A stretch of DNA of 64,000 nucleotides from contig JAPPCV010000101.1 of NCBI GenBank assembly GCA_028824715.1, positions 1-64,000 of the forward strand. Direction: 5' to 3'. This document shows, in pieces, positions 1 through 8,705 of this stretch (its first letter is position 1; every line of letters begins with the position of its first letter). This DNA comes from Boseongicola sp. (lineage in GTDB: Bacteria > Pseudomonadota > Alphaproteobacteria > Rhodobacterales > Rhodobacteraceae). The notes below the pieces were generated by a model that was not told the DNA's origin, did not search any database, and saw nothing but the letters and a program-made list of their open reading frames with translations. A program made the position numbers and the translations under genes.

Positions 1-726
1 ACGACTGACCCGTCCGCATTCTGCCGACACACGGCAGGATGGTGCACGCCGCGACGCTGATGACTGCGCGAGATCGGTGCGTGAACGAGCGCGGACCGTC
101 GTCACCCGGAATTCGAGCCGACCCGGGCCGGTCTCGATGCCGCCAGGACCCACCAACGGGTTGACGACAGGCAGGCCGCACTCGATGACTGCGCCATCGC
201 CGTGTTCCTTTCATGGCGACCAATGCGGAGACGTGCCTGAAGGCCCTGCCATTCTTCGACATTCGTGCAGGTGAACGTTGATGTAGGCTTTGCTCGCGAT
301 AGAACCGTGGCAGAGCCGCTGCTTCTGGGCGCCGTGACGTTCAAGGCCCGTGTTCGTTTCCCGCGACGTCTCGGGCAAGGCGACCGGGGCGGAAAGGGTC
401 GGCTTCGGGCGCCGCAGCGGCAATGCCGCGTCCAAGCACATGGCGCCGGGATTGCGCGGAAGCGTCGGGAGGGATCTGGGTGGCGCCAAGCGAGCGGCGG
501 ACGGATCGTGATCCTCCTCGCCGTCCTGTTGCGTTCGTCCTCACGGTCGCGTCCGGCCGGCTTCCCGGGAGGCGGTCACTGCGGCGCCCGGGAGGCGACA
601 TGCCACTCAGGACAGGGCCGGATTGCTGTTCCTCCCAACGCGGGCGGATTGGCGATCGATCGTCGGTCGGCAACGCGTTCGGACCGGGACCATTGCTCCA
701 TCGATCAATTCAACGGTGTCGGAGTG
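1..726. other. No recognisable gene
   Basis: I see no convincing gene in this stretch. Open frames on both strands are short or are extensions of frames antisense to soxYZ, and none gives a protein I recognise. It lies downstream of the leftward soxYZ gene. Decayed genes cannot be excluded. Confidence 0.5.
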
Positions 727-1548
727 CTAGGAAACGACGTCTACATGCCCGGGAACTGCATAGACATCGCCATTCGTGTCCACCCATTCAAAGGCCAGAT
801 CCGCGCTTTCGGAGAGACGCAGGCTGAAGGCAATGTAGGGGTTCGCGGCAACAGCGGGCTCCAGCTTTGCGCCGAAGACCTCCGCCCCTTCGACAAGGCA
901 TCTGAATCGTTCGGCGATTCGGATCGGGACGAGAAGGCCGGTCTTGTCGTGGCGCAATCCAGTTTCCATCGGATGGTTGATGATGGTGCGCACCGTGAAG
1001 ACCTCATCTCTCGCCACCTTGTCCGGCAGAGCCACTCGCATGTTCGGTGCCCAACCCGGCGGGAACTGGTCGTTTGCAACGGCATCCTCGCAGGCCCCGT
1101 AGGTGACGTTGACGTGCCGGACAGCCTTGAATGTTTCGCCGTCGGACATCTCCGCAATGGCCACCACGTCCTGAAATGAGTCAAGCCGCACGCGGGTGCT
1201 CATCCGTGCCTCGCCACAGGGTGGCGTAAAGTACAGGGCGACGACACGGGGACGCGGATTGCGAGGCGCGTAGACGCGGACGACGCGCGGGTAGTCATCC
1301 GGAGTCATCTGGCAGGGGACGAAGGTGTCCATCGGCACGGAGGCACCGGAGTCGGAGAATTCCGGCAAGGTGATCTCGATCTTGCCCGACCTCAGTTTCG
1401 CCGCGCCGAAATCCTCTTCTATCGCGGCAAGCATCTCCGCCTCGTCCGCCTGCAGCGGCAACGCGCAGGTCGCCACGCCTGCCGCAAGCAGCGCGCGGCG
1501 TGACAATGTGATCGGCGGTGCGGCTGGCGGCCCTTTGGGGTCTGACAT
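727..1548 (-). CDS. soxYZ: SoxY-SoxZ fusion sulfur carrier, Tat-exported
   Basis: A 273-residue protein that joins a SoxY-like domain (about residues 37-155) to a SoxZ-like domain (about 168-266). In the Sox pathway SoxY carries sulfur intermediates on a cysteine near the end of a flexible GGCGG tail, and SoxZ is its separate partner. Here the equivalent cysteine (C153, in VTYGAC) is internal, at the domain junction. The SoxZ half keeps NHPMETG and the VAANPY stretch. Residues 16-35 (LSRRALLAAG then a hydrophobic run) form a Tat signal, so it acts in the periplasm. The ATG at 1548 is preferred because GGAGGG lies 8 bases upstream; a longer frame to 1611 has no such site. It is divergent from the fcc-sox operon. 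The family also includes SoxYZ-like carriers linked to quinoprotein dehydrogenases, so thiosulfate specificity is inferred. Confidence 0.85.
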   Translation of the reverse strand: MSDPKGPPAAPPITLSRRALLAAGVATCALPLQADEAEMLAAIEEDFGAAKLRSGKIEITLPEFSDSGASVPMDTFVPCQMTPDDYPRVVRVYAPRNPRPRVVALYFTPPCGEARMSTRVRLDSFQDVVAIAEMSDGETFKAVRHVNVTYGACEDAVANDQFPPGWAPNMRVALPDKVARDEVFTVRTIINHPMETGLRHDKTGLLVPIRIAERFRCLVEGAEVFGAKLEPAVAANPYIAFSLRLSESADLAFEWVDTNGDVYAVPGHVDVVS

Positions 1549-2436
1549 GTCCGTAGCCCTCCATGCCCGTGTCGCCAACGGTTGCACGCGCAGCCTAGCA
1601 CTTCCATGCAATCAAGACAAACTTCCGAGCAAGGGGATTCCCGCTTGGCAGTTCAGCGGCACGGTCACAGGCCATCGACACCTTGCGGGAAGAGGCGGCA
1701 GTTGCGTCGATGGCCGCGATCTTGTCGCGGGAGCGGTTCGACTGCCGGATCCCCCGCACCGCCGAATCTGCGGGAAGGTCTCTTTCCTCGATGCGACCGG
1801 TCTTCCCAGGTTTGCCGGATTCACGACACCACCGGGCATTCAGGCCAAGGTCGTTTCCGGCATTGCGCTTCCGCAACACGGCGCCGGAGGCGAACAACCG
1901 GCTCCGCCTGGTCCGGGCCGGTGCCCGGGAGCCCGAAAGGGCGCCGCCCCACCCGACGCCGATCAAGGCGCTCGGCATCGATCCGGTCGTGGATCCAAGG
2001 GACCGCACCCTCCGAAGCACGCCGATCAAGCGTATCCGCACGAGATGACGCACTTCGCGGTACGCCAGGTTCGCCACCTCGTCGCCTCGGCACACGACCG
2101 GGGCGGCGCGACGAAGGGCGGCGCGCGCGTCTCGGCGAATGCCGGTCTGCAGGCGTCTTCTGGGCCCGGGATGCCAGGTCATGCAGCACGGACAGACACG
2201 GCAGGTGAGCGTCGCGTTGGGGCATAAGGTCGGGCTTTGGGCCGTCTTTGGGCCGTCCGGGAGCGCGCCAAAAGCCAAGGAATCGCACGCTGCATTGCAC
2301 AATCTTGTGCGATCGTCAGGCCTCGCTTGCCAGGCATTGCGGCTTTTCCTATGTCTTAGATAGGCTACACAAATGAAATTTCCTGCCATCCTCGGCGCAA
2401 GCTGTGGAGGAGCCGGGACTTGCCTGAGGAGGGACC
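1549..2436. other. Divergent intergenic region between soxYZ and fccA
   Basis: About 890 bases without a gene I can support. Long frames exist on both strands but are arginine/proline-rich translations typical of GC-rich non-coding DNA. It must hold the promoters of both soxYZ (leftward) and the fcc-sox operon (rightward). A perfect inverted repeat lies at 2297-2310. Confidence 0.5.
2297..2310. promoter_or_regulatory. Perfect inverted repeat upstream of fccA
   Basis: GCACAA-TC-TTGTGC, two perfect 6-base arms with a 2-base centre, about 127 bases before the fccA start. Its size and place fit an operator for a dimeric repressor, but no regulator gene lies next to it and no second copy was noticed. 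Confidence 0.3.
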
Positions 2437-2769
2437 ATGACTTGTCCTGATCCGGATCGTGCCCATCATGGAATCTTCGCGATCTTTGCAGCAATTCTTT
2501 CGGGTGCCGGGACTGCCTGGGCGGCAGACGGGCCGCTTTCGGTAACGGTCGATGCCTGCACAACGTGCCACGGCCCTCGCGGCGTGAGCCACGGGACGAT
2601 GCCCACCATCGCCGGCATGGACAGCGAGGCCTTCGCCGAAGCCCTGCTAGCCTTCAGGGACGGCTCGCGCGAATCCACTGTCATGGGCCGCCTCGTCGGA
2701 CCCCTGTCCGACGAAGACATCGCCGAGATCGCGGCCTATTTCGCCTCACTGCCGGGAGCCGGCCAATGA
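2437..2769 (+). CDS. fccA: Monoheme cytochrome c, FccA/SoxE-like
   Basis: A 110-residue exported cytochrome c, the likely electron acceptor subunit of the flavocytochrome encoded next. A signal peptide covers about residues 10-30, and the single heme site CTTCH is at 41-45. M83 (in STVMGR) is a candidate sixth ligand. It overlaps fccB by four bases (ATGA), so the two are probably made in step. FccA takes electrons from the FAD of FccB and passes them to the periplasmic cytochrome pool. Some FccA proteins are diheme; this one is the short monoheme form. Confidence 0.85.
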   Translation: MTCPDPDRAHHGIFAIFAAILSGAGTAWAADGPLSVTVDACTTCHGPRGVSHGTMPTIAGMDSEAFAEALLAFRDGSRESTVMGRLVGPLSDEDIAEIAAYFASLPGAGQ

Positions 2770-4052
2770 CCCGAACCGAACTGACGCGCCGTCAGGCGCT
2801 TGGCTTCGCCGGCGCGGCGCTGACCGCGCCGGTCCTCGCAACACCCGCAATGGCGCAGGCCGATCCGCATGTCGTCGTGATCGGCGGCGGATTCGGCGGG
2901 ACGGCGGCGGCACGGGCCATGCGGCGGATCATGCCGGAAGTTGCAGTTACCCTGGTCACCGATGCGCCGACCTTCGCCACCTGTCCGTTTTCCAACCTCG
3001 TGATCGGTGGTCTGCGGGACATGTCCGAGATCCGGTTTTCCTACGATGCCCTGCACAACGATGGCGTCAATGTGCGGGTCGATCCCGCGGTCGCCCTTGA
3101 TCCAGCCGGCCGCATCGTGACGCTGCATTCCGGCGACAGGCTGTCTTACGACCGGGCCATCGTGTCGCCCGGGATCGACTTCCGCTACGACGCGCTGCCC
3201 GGCGTCGGGCCCGAGGTCGCGGACAGGCTGCCTCATGCCTGGAAGGCCGGCGCGCAAACGATCCTGCTGCGTGACCAGATCCGGTCGATGCCACAGGGCG
3301 GGACCGTCATCATCGCCCCGCCCGACAACCCGTTCCGTTGCCCCCCGGGGCCCTACGAGCGGGCAAGCTTGATCGCAAGTTACCTGAGCCGGCACAATCC
3401 GGCCGCCAAGATCATCATCGTCGACGGCAAGGACAAGTTTTCCAAGCAAGGCCTGTTCATGGAAGGCTGGCAGGCGCTCTATCCGGGAATGATCGACTTC
3501 GTTCCGTTCTCCGATCACGGCGGGCTGAAGGGCATCGACGCCGACGCGCGGCGCGTTGAGACCTATTTTGGCGATTTCAAGGGTGATGTGATCAACCTGA
3601 TCCCGCCGCAGCAGGCGGCCACGATCGTGCTGGATGCCGGGCTGGGCGGCAGCGGCTTGTGGTGCGAGATCGACGGGCTGACATTCGAGGCTCGTGAGGC
3701 CGAGCATGTCCACGTCATCGGCGACGCGGCAATCGTCGGCGACATGCCCAAGAGCGGGTTCTCGGCCGCAACTCAGGGCAAGGCGTGTGCCCACGCGGTT
3801 GCCGCCCTCTTGGAGGGGCGCGAACCTCAGCGCGGAATCCTGATGAACACCTGCTACAGCCTCGTCGGGCCCGAGTACGGCATCTCGGTCGCAGGCGTCT
3901 ACCGAAGTGCGCAGGACACCAACAGGCTGGACAGCCTGCCCGGCTCCGGCGGCACCAGCGCGGCGGGCAATCTGCCTGAGCTGCGCCGCGACGAAGCGGA
4001 CTACGCCCGTGGCTGGTACGCGAACCTGACGCAGGAACTGTTCGGAGCGTGA
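2766..4052 (+). CDS. fccB: Flavocytochrome c sulfide dehydrogenase flavoprotein, FccB/SoxF
   Basis: A 428-residue FAD protein that oxidises sulfide to sulfur in the periplasm and passes electrons to FccA. It begins with a Tat signal (LTRRQALGFAGAA, cut near residue 31). The FAD-binding GGGFGG is at 40-45. C73 in FATCPFSN lies where the family attaches FAD covalently, and C192 and C363 match the redox disulfide pair. The start ATG at 2766 overlaps the fccA stop. The end overlaps the soxX start (GTGA). Length and motifs are complete for the family. Confidence 0.9.
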   Translation: MTRTELTRRQALGFAGAALTAPVLATPAMAQADPHVVVIGGGFGGTAAARAMRRIMPEVAVTLVTDAPTFATCPFSNLVIGGLRDMSEIRFSYDALHNDGVNVRVDPAVALDPAGRIVTLHSGDRLSYDRAIVSPGIDFRYDALPGVGPEVADRLPHAWKAGAQTILLRDQIRSMPQGGTVIIAPPDNPFRCPPGPYERASLIASYLSRHNPAAKIIIVDGKDKFSKQGLFMEGWQALYPGMIDFVPFSDHGGLKGIDADARRVETYFGDFKGDVINLIPPQQAATIVLDAGLGGSGLWCEIDGLTFEAREAEHVHVIGDAAIVGDMPKSGFSAATQGKACAHAVAALLEGREPQRGILMNTCYSLVGPEYGISVAGVYRSAQDTNRLDSLPGSGGTSAAGNLPELRRDEADYARGWYANLTQELFGA

Positions 4053-4474
4053 GGCAGGTGCCGGCTTTGGCCCTGTGCTTCTGGCTGCAGGGTTTTGGGG
4101 CTGCCAGCGCAGACGGGCTTGCCCCGCTGACGGGTCAGCCCGGCGATCCGGCGCGCGGCGAAGCGCTTCTGCTCGACATGCGGCGGGTCAGTTGCCTGAT
4201 CTGCCATGAAATCTCCACCCTCGACGAAAGGGACCAGGGCCAGATTGGCCCGGCTCTTGACGGCGTCGCGTCCCGGCTTGGCAACATGGAGTTGCGGCAA
4301 AGAATCGTCGACGCCCGTGTCATCAACCCCGACACGATCATGCCACCCTACTACTCGCTCACGGGATTGGTCGATGTCGCGGACCGCTATCGCGGACAGA
4401 CCATCTACGATGCACAGGAGGTCGAAGACGTTGTCGCGTACCTGCTCACCCTGACGGAAGAGCCGAACCGGTGA
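4049..4474 (+). CDS. soxX: Sulfur oxidation cytochrome SoxX
   Basis: A 141-residue monoheme cytochrome c, the small subunit of SoxAX, which attaches thiosulfate to the SoxY cysteine. A signal peptide is followed by CLICH at 49-53; M98 in the TIMPPYY motif is the expected axial ligand. GTG start, overlapping the fccB stop by four bases; its own stop overlaps the soxA GTG in the same way. Its place inside an fcc-sox run without soxB is unusual for a complete Sox operon. Confidence 0.9.
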   Translation: MRQVPALALCFWLQGFGAASADGLAPLTGQPGDPARGEALLLDMRRVSCLICHEISTLDERDQGQIGPALDGVASRLGNMELRQRIVDARVINPDTIMPPYYSLTGLVDVADRYRGQTIYDAQEVEDVVAYLLTLTEEPNR

Positions 4475-5229
4475 GGCGGCGTTGCCTGTCGGCGCTGCTG
4501 GCCATTGCCTTCTGCCTGCCCGTTGCGGCCGAGGAGCCGCGGTCCGGCTACAGCTACATGGAGCCGGCTACGCAGGCGATGCAGGACGACGATTTCCTCA
4601 ATCCAGGATTCTTTCTGGTCGATGAGGGACTTCGGCTATGGCGCCAGCCAATGGGACCAACTGGCCAATCCTGTGCCGACTGCCACGGTCCGGTCGACCG
4701 GGAGATGAAGGGTGTCGCCGCACGATACCCTGTGCTGGACGCGGGAACGGGCAAGCTGGTCAATCTGGAGCGGAAGATCCAGCTGGAAACCGCCCGCATG
4801 GGCGCGGAGCCACTGGCCTACGAAAGTCCCGAAACCGTTGCGCTGACAACCTTGATTTCATACCAGTCGCGGGGCATGCCCATGCAGCCCGAGATCCCGC
4901 CGCAGTTGCAGCCGTTCCTCGACCGTGGCAGGCAAATCTACGAACAGCGGCGGGGGCAGCTGAACCTGTCGTGCCCGCAATGCCACGTCGATCACGCCGG
5001 CGACAAGCTTCGGGGCGACGTGATCAGCCAGGGGCAGGTCAATGCCTTTCCCATCTATCGCCTGCTTTGGGGAGAGCCGGGAACGCGTCACCGAATGTTC
5101 GAATGGTGCATGCAATCGATACGCGCGCGGCCATTTGAACGCGGGTCGGACGAGTTCATCGAACTGGAACTTTATCTGGTTCAGCGCGGGGCCGGCCTGA
5201 TGATCGAGGCGCCCGGCGTGCGGCGCTGA
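4471..5229 (+). CDS. soxA: L-cysteine S-thiosulfotransferase subunit SoxA, diheme
   Basis: A 252-residue diheme cytochrome, the catalytic subunit of SoxAX. After a signal peptide (about 1-20) it has heme motifs CADCH (68-72) and CPQCH (168-172). C213, in FEWCMQSIRA, matches the active-site cysteine that carries the persulfide. GTG start with a 4-base overlap on soxX. With SoxX it should load sulfur onto SoxYZ; SoxB and SoxCD, needed to release and oxidise it further, are not in this window. Confidence 0.92.
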   Translation: MRRRCLSALLAIAFCLPVAAEEPRSGYSYMEPATQAMQDDDFLNPGFFLVDEGLRLWRQPMGPTGQSCADCHGPVDREMKGVAARYPVLDAGTGKLVNLERKIQLETARMGAEPLAYESPETVALTTLISYQSRGMPMQPEIPPQLQPFLDRGRQIYEQRRGQLNLSCPQCHVDHAGDKLRGDVISQGQVNAFPIYRLLWGEPGTRHRMFEWCMQSIRARPFERGSDEFIELELYLVQRGAGLMIEAPGVRR

Positions 5230-5268
5230 GCGGGAACGGGGAGTGGCCAGAAGGAGAGACCAGGTCAC

Positions 5269-6564
5269 ATGGGACGCAAAGTGAAGGTGCTGGGTTCGCT
5301 GATTGCAGCGTTCCTTCTCTTGGTCGGCGCGGCGCTCTTCTGGGTGACCTATGCCCCGGCGCTTGACCCAATGGAGCCGGGCAGCCAGGAATTCTCACAC
5401 GACGAGATCAGGCGCGGCGAGCTGCTGGCGCTGGTCGGCGCCTGTTCTGCCTGCCATTCGGCCGAGGGCGGCGCGCCGTTGGCGGGAGGGCTTGGACTTC
5501 CGACGCCCTTCGGCACGATCTACTCGACCAACATTACCCCCGATCCGGAAACCGGCATTGGTCGATGGAGCTTCACCGCCTTTGCCCGGTCGATGCGGGA
5601 AGGGCTGGACCGGGAGGGCAGGCATCTCTATCCGGCCTTCCCCTACGACAGTTTCTCCAAGTCGACGGATGAAGACCTGCGCGCGATCTACGCCTGGCTC
5701 ATGAGCCAGCCGCCGGTCGTTGCCGAAAGCACGCCGAACGAGTTGCCGTTCCCGTTCTCCTTCCGGCCCGTTCTGGCAGGGTGGAAGCTGTTGTTTCTGG
5801 ACGGAACGCCCTACGCGCATGACCCGGCACTCGACGAGGAGCAGAACCGCGGCGCCTACCTTGCGCAGTCGCTCGGCCACTGCGGGGCCTGCCACACGCC
5901 GCGCAACCGTTTCGGCGCAATGATTGTCGACCGCCTGTTCGAAGGGGGCGATGCCGAGGGCTGGCTGGCGCCGCCGCTTGGCGGCCATTCCATAGCCCCG
6001 GTCGCCTGGACGCTGGACGACTATGCCGACTACCTGTTCGACGGCTGGAGCGAAGAGCATGGCATTGCGGCCGGGCCGATGGCCACGGTGGCCGATCAAC
6101 TCCACGACGCGGACGAAGACGACGTGTTCGCAATTGCGGCCTGGCTTGAGTCCATCACCCCGGAGCAATCGGAAGCGGACAGGAACGACGCCCTGAGTTT
6201 CGCCAAGGCTCGCGACTGGCCGCAGACCAAGGGAGCGCTCCCTGATGAAGAGATCACCGATCCGGTCCTGAGCGCCGGGCGCGACGTCTTCGCGGCCAGG
6301 TGCGCGAAATGCCACAAGGAGAGGATCGCGAAGGCGCAGGCCATTTCGCTGGGCCTGACCCATGCGATCAATGCGCCTTCGCCAAAGAACCTGCTCAATG
6401 TCGTGCGCGACGGCATCGCGCCGCCGCTCGGAGTGCCGGACCGCAAGATGGAGGCGATTGCGCTGACCGACGAGGAACTGTCAAATGTCGCCGCCTATGT
6501 GCGATGGCATTTCACCGACCGGCCACCCTGGAAAGATCTGGAGAGGGCGGCGGCCGCGCATTGA
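5269..6564 (+). CDS. Membrane-anchored triheme cytochrome c
   Basis: A 431-residue protein with an uncleaved N-terminal membrane helix (about 7-28) and three heme sites: CSACH (59-63), CGACH (205-209) and CAKCH (345-349). The layout matches the cytochrome subunits of membrane-bound alcohol, gluconate or aldehyde dehydrogenases, which pass electrons to quinone or terminal oxidases. An AAGGAGAG site precedes the ATG by 12 bases, 39 bases after soxA. It may serve the Fcc/Sox cytochromes, or be the third subunit of the molybdenum enzyme at 8.2-10.9 kb; family precedent favours the second. Confidence 0.8.
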   Translation: MGRKVKVLGSLIAAFLLLVGAALFWVTYAPALDPMEPGSQEFSHDEIRRGELLALVGACSACHSAEGGAPLAGGLGLPTPFGTIYSTNITPDPETGIGRWSFTAFARSMREGLDREGRHLYPAFPYDSFSKSTDEDLRAIYAWLMSQPPVVAESTPNELPFPFSFRPVLAGWKLLFLDGTPYAHDPALDEEQNRGAYLAQSLGHCGACHTPRNRFGAMIVDRLFEGGDAEGWLAPPLGGHSIAPVAWTLDDYADYLFDGWSEEHGIAAGPMATVADQLHDADEDDVFAIAAWLESITPEQSEADRNDALSFAKARDWPQTKGALPDEEITDPVLSAGRDVFAARCAKCHKERIAKAQAISLGLTHAINAPSPKNLLNVVRDGIAPPLGVPDRKMEAIALTDEELSNVAAYVRWHFTDRPPWKDLERAAAAH

Positions 6565-6573
6565 GCCGCGGCG

Positions 6574-6951
6574 TCAGTCGCAGGGAAAGTGGCTGATGAA
6601 CATTTCGACCGCGGTTTCGAAGGCGGGCAGATCGTCGATATAACCGGTGCTGACCACCACGTGGGGACCGGCGAAGACCGCGACCAGTTCCTGGGGGGTG
6701 ACCGTCGCCGGTATGCAGGCCTTCTTGCGGATCACGACGTAATCCGCATAGCCCCGCACAAGCCCGTTGCAGAAGTCCTGCGCTTGCCGTTCGCGTCGAA
6801 GGCAGAGTGCGACTGCATCGCCGGTGCGCAGAAACGGCTCTGCCACAACCGGCCTGCGTCCGTGAACTACGGGAAAGTCCGGGCTCTCCGCACCAAATGA
6901 CGTATGCGGCCAGATCAGCGCAATGAACAGTGCAAGGTTCACTCTTGGCAT
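6574..6951 (-). CDS. Secreted Rap1a/Tai-like small protein
   Basis: A 125-residue exported protein with four cysteines (C50, C61, C79, C124). The segment FCNGLVRGYAD followed by KACIP resembles the Rap1a/Tai immunity family, known from type VI secretion immunity proteins. No effector or secretion gene lies nearby. It converges with the triheme cytochrome gene, stops only 9 bases apart. The ATG at 6951 was chosen because GAGGG lies upstream and a signal peptide follows at once; 6987 is possible. Confidence 0.6.
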   Translation of the reverse strand: MPRVNLALFIALIWPHTSFGAESPDFPVVHGRRPVVAEPFLRTGDAVALCLRRERQAQDFCNGLVRGYADYVVIRKKACIPATVTPQELVAVFAGPHVVVSTGYIDDLPAFETAVEMFISHFPCD

Positions 6952-7155
6952 GTCGCTTCGCCCTCGCTCCTGCGAGCAGGTGAACACGGTCGCAGCCGTC
7001 TCGCAAGGCTCTGGCAGTCAATCTTCCGCTGCTGCCGCCGGATCTTGCGCAAAATGCAACTCGACATGATCCTCTTGGGAACGGTTCATCCAATTTGATT
7101 TTGCAATTGGCTCGATCTGGCTGTATTGGTGCAGTAGCATCAGGGAGGGAGGCAA

Positions 7156-7470
7156 ATGACAATCTCTCGCCTCGCCAGGATTGTCGCCGGGTTCGGCATG
7201 GTTCTGCTTGGGTCGGTGCACGCCGGAATGGCCGAGAAGATCGTGGCCAATTGCACCGGGATGGTGGATTTCGACATCTACATGATCGACGCCGAGGAGC
7301 CCGTTCAGGACATCGCGCTCATCGGAACATCCAACGTGGCCATCGACGACGAGTTCATCATTCTGACCGGGGATTTCGGCGAGTACAAGTTCGATCTCAA
7401 CCGCGGGACGCTCTATCGGGATGGCAGTGATACCGGCATCTACTGCACATATTCCCGCAAGGCCGGATAA
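7156..7470 (+). CDS. Small secreted protein, unknown
   Basis: 104 residues: a signal peptide (about 1-26), then a short domain with two cysteines (C33 and C97) placed to bridge its ends. A strong GGGAGGGAGG site lies just before the ATG. I do not recognise the family. Codon use and the signal make it look real. Confidence 0.6.
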   Translation: MTISRLARIVAGFGMVLLGSVHAGMAEKIVANCTGMVDFDIYMIDAEEPVQDIALIGTSNVAIDDEFIILTGDFGEYKFDLNRGTLYRDGSDTGIYCTYSRKAG

Positions 7471-7562
7471 ACCGCTGGAACCAGTCGGGCGCGAGCCGCC
7501 CCGCAATCGACCCGTCACTCTTGGCGTCGGCTCTTCTCCTTTCGGTTTGCTGCCATCACGGT

Positions 7563-7589
7563 CGTTCATTGCTTGGAAGGCGATGAACG
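7563..7589. other. Hairpin, 10-base stem
   Basis: CGTTCATTGC and GCGATGAACG pair with one G-U wobble around a 7-base loop. No T-run follows, so it is not a standard intrinsic terminator. It lies about 90 bases after the small secreted protein gene. Confidence 0.3.
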
Positions 7590-8052
7590 CATGGGGCGGT
7601 AGCCTGATGCCCTGAAACTGACTGGACAGACTTGATCTGGCGTGACGGACCGGCGGCACCAAGCAACCCTCGGCTCCGGGCCAAGGCCAACGCCGTTCCC
7701 GGCATGTACGCCGCGCCTCTTGCCGCCGGCTCCGGGGCGAAGCTGTCAGTTTGAACGTCATGGCCGCGCGCGCAGGAATCCGCGCTTGGCTTTCAGGCAC
7801 CGCTACGGGAGACTCGTGCCCGAATGATGTGACACCGCCCGCCCAGCGGGCGGCAGCGCTCCTTAATTCCGTTGCCGGCTCGACCGACTTGGCGGCGAAG
7901 TCTGCGCGTGCACACGACGCGGAACTGTCGGGAAAGTCCGTTTGAGGGCGCACGCGGGCCGAACTTCATCGCCTCCGCACGCGGCAGTCTCTCTTGGGCG
8001 GACAGCTTCATTGGATTTTCCAATGTGAAGTATTCGGAAAAACGACTTCCCT

Positions 8053-8080
8053 TTGAGTTGAGCGTGAGATTTGGTATGGT
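8053..8080 (+). promoter_or_regulatory. Candidate sigma70-type promoter for the Mo-enzyme operon
   Basis: TTGAGT, 16 bases, then TATGGT. It is about 150 bases before the first gene. The match is moderate and rests on sequence alone. Confidence 0.3.
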
Positions 8081-8232
8081 CACACTTCGACTAGAGCCGC
8101 TTGGGCCCGACTTGGACGTGTTCTCTGTTCGTGAAGACCAGAGGATCTTCGTCGGGTTCGGGAAGTCTCAATGCGCTTGCCGTGTTGGGAGTCGGCAGGC
8201 TTCGCCCCACGGCAATCCTATGGAGGAAATAG

Positions 8233-8694
8233 ATGTCGATAACGCTTAATATCAACGGTCAGGACCACTTGATCGACGTGGATCCGCAAATGCCCCTGCT
8301 TTGGGCGATCCGCGAAACGGTCGGCCTGACAGGCACGAAGTTCGGCTGCGGCATCGCCCAGTGCGGCAATTGCACGGTGATCGTCGACGGCAACGCCGTG
8401 CGGTCCTGCAACACGCCCGTCGCAACCGCGGCGGGAAAGGCGATCCGCACCATCGAAGGCGTCTCGGAGAACAACGACCACCCGGTTCAGCAGGCATGGC
8501 AGGAGCTTACGGTCCCGCAATGCGGGTATTGCCAGTCCGGCCAGATCATGTCGGCCGTCGCCCTGCTGGAGAAGAGCCCCGATCCCACTGACAACGAGAT
8601 CGACAAAGCCATGGCCGGAAACATCTGCCGGTGCGGCACCTACCCGCGAATTCGCGCAGCCATTCATCGTGCTGCCGAACTGAGCAAGACCTGA
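8233..8694 (+). CDS. [2Fe-2S] subunit of a xanthine-oxidase-family molybdenum hydroxylase
   Basis: A 153-residue iron-sulfur subunit of the isoquinoline 1-oxidoreductase alpha / aldehyde oxidoreductase type. The plant-type cluster uses C39, C44, C47 and C59 (CGIAQCGNC); the second cluster uses C97, C100, C132 and C134 (CGYC and CRC). It passes electrons from the Mo subunit encoded next to an outside acceptor. GGAGGA precedes the ATG. It has no signal peptide, so it is probably carried across the membrane with its Tat-tagged partner. Confidence 0.88.
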   Translation: MSITLNINGQDHLIDVDPQMPLLWAIRETVGLTGTKFGCGIAQCGNCTVIVDGNAVRSCNTPVATAAGKAIRTIEGVSENNDHPVQQAWQELTVPQCGYCQSGQIMSAVALLEKSPDPTDNEIDKAMAGNICRCGTYPRIRAAIHRAAELSKT

Positions 8695-8705
8695 GGGAGA
8701 CAGTC

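Larger units (their letters stand above)
7471..8232. other. Intergenic region before the molybdenum enzyme genes
   Basis: About 760 bases with no gene I can support. It contains a hairpin at 7563-7589 and a promoter candidate at 8053-8080; the last bases (GGAGGAAATAG) are the ribosome binding site of the next gene. Confidence 0.5.

Noticed and set aside
265-1179. A 304-codon plus-strand frame
   Set aside because: It runs antisense through the soxYZ gene and has no recognisable product; the minus-strand frame has a Tat signal and SoxY/SoxZ motifs.
1595-2563. A 322-codon minus-strand frame between soxYZ and fccA
   Set aside because: Arginine/proline-rich translation without domains, extending into the coding strand of fccA; typical of GC-rich non-coding DNA.
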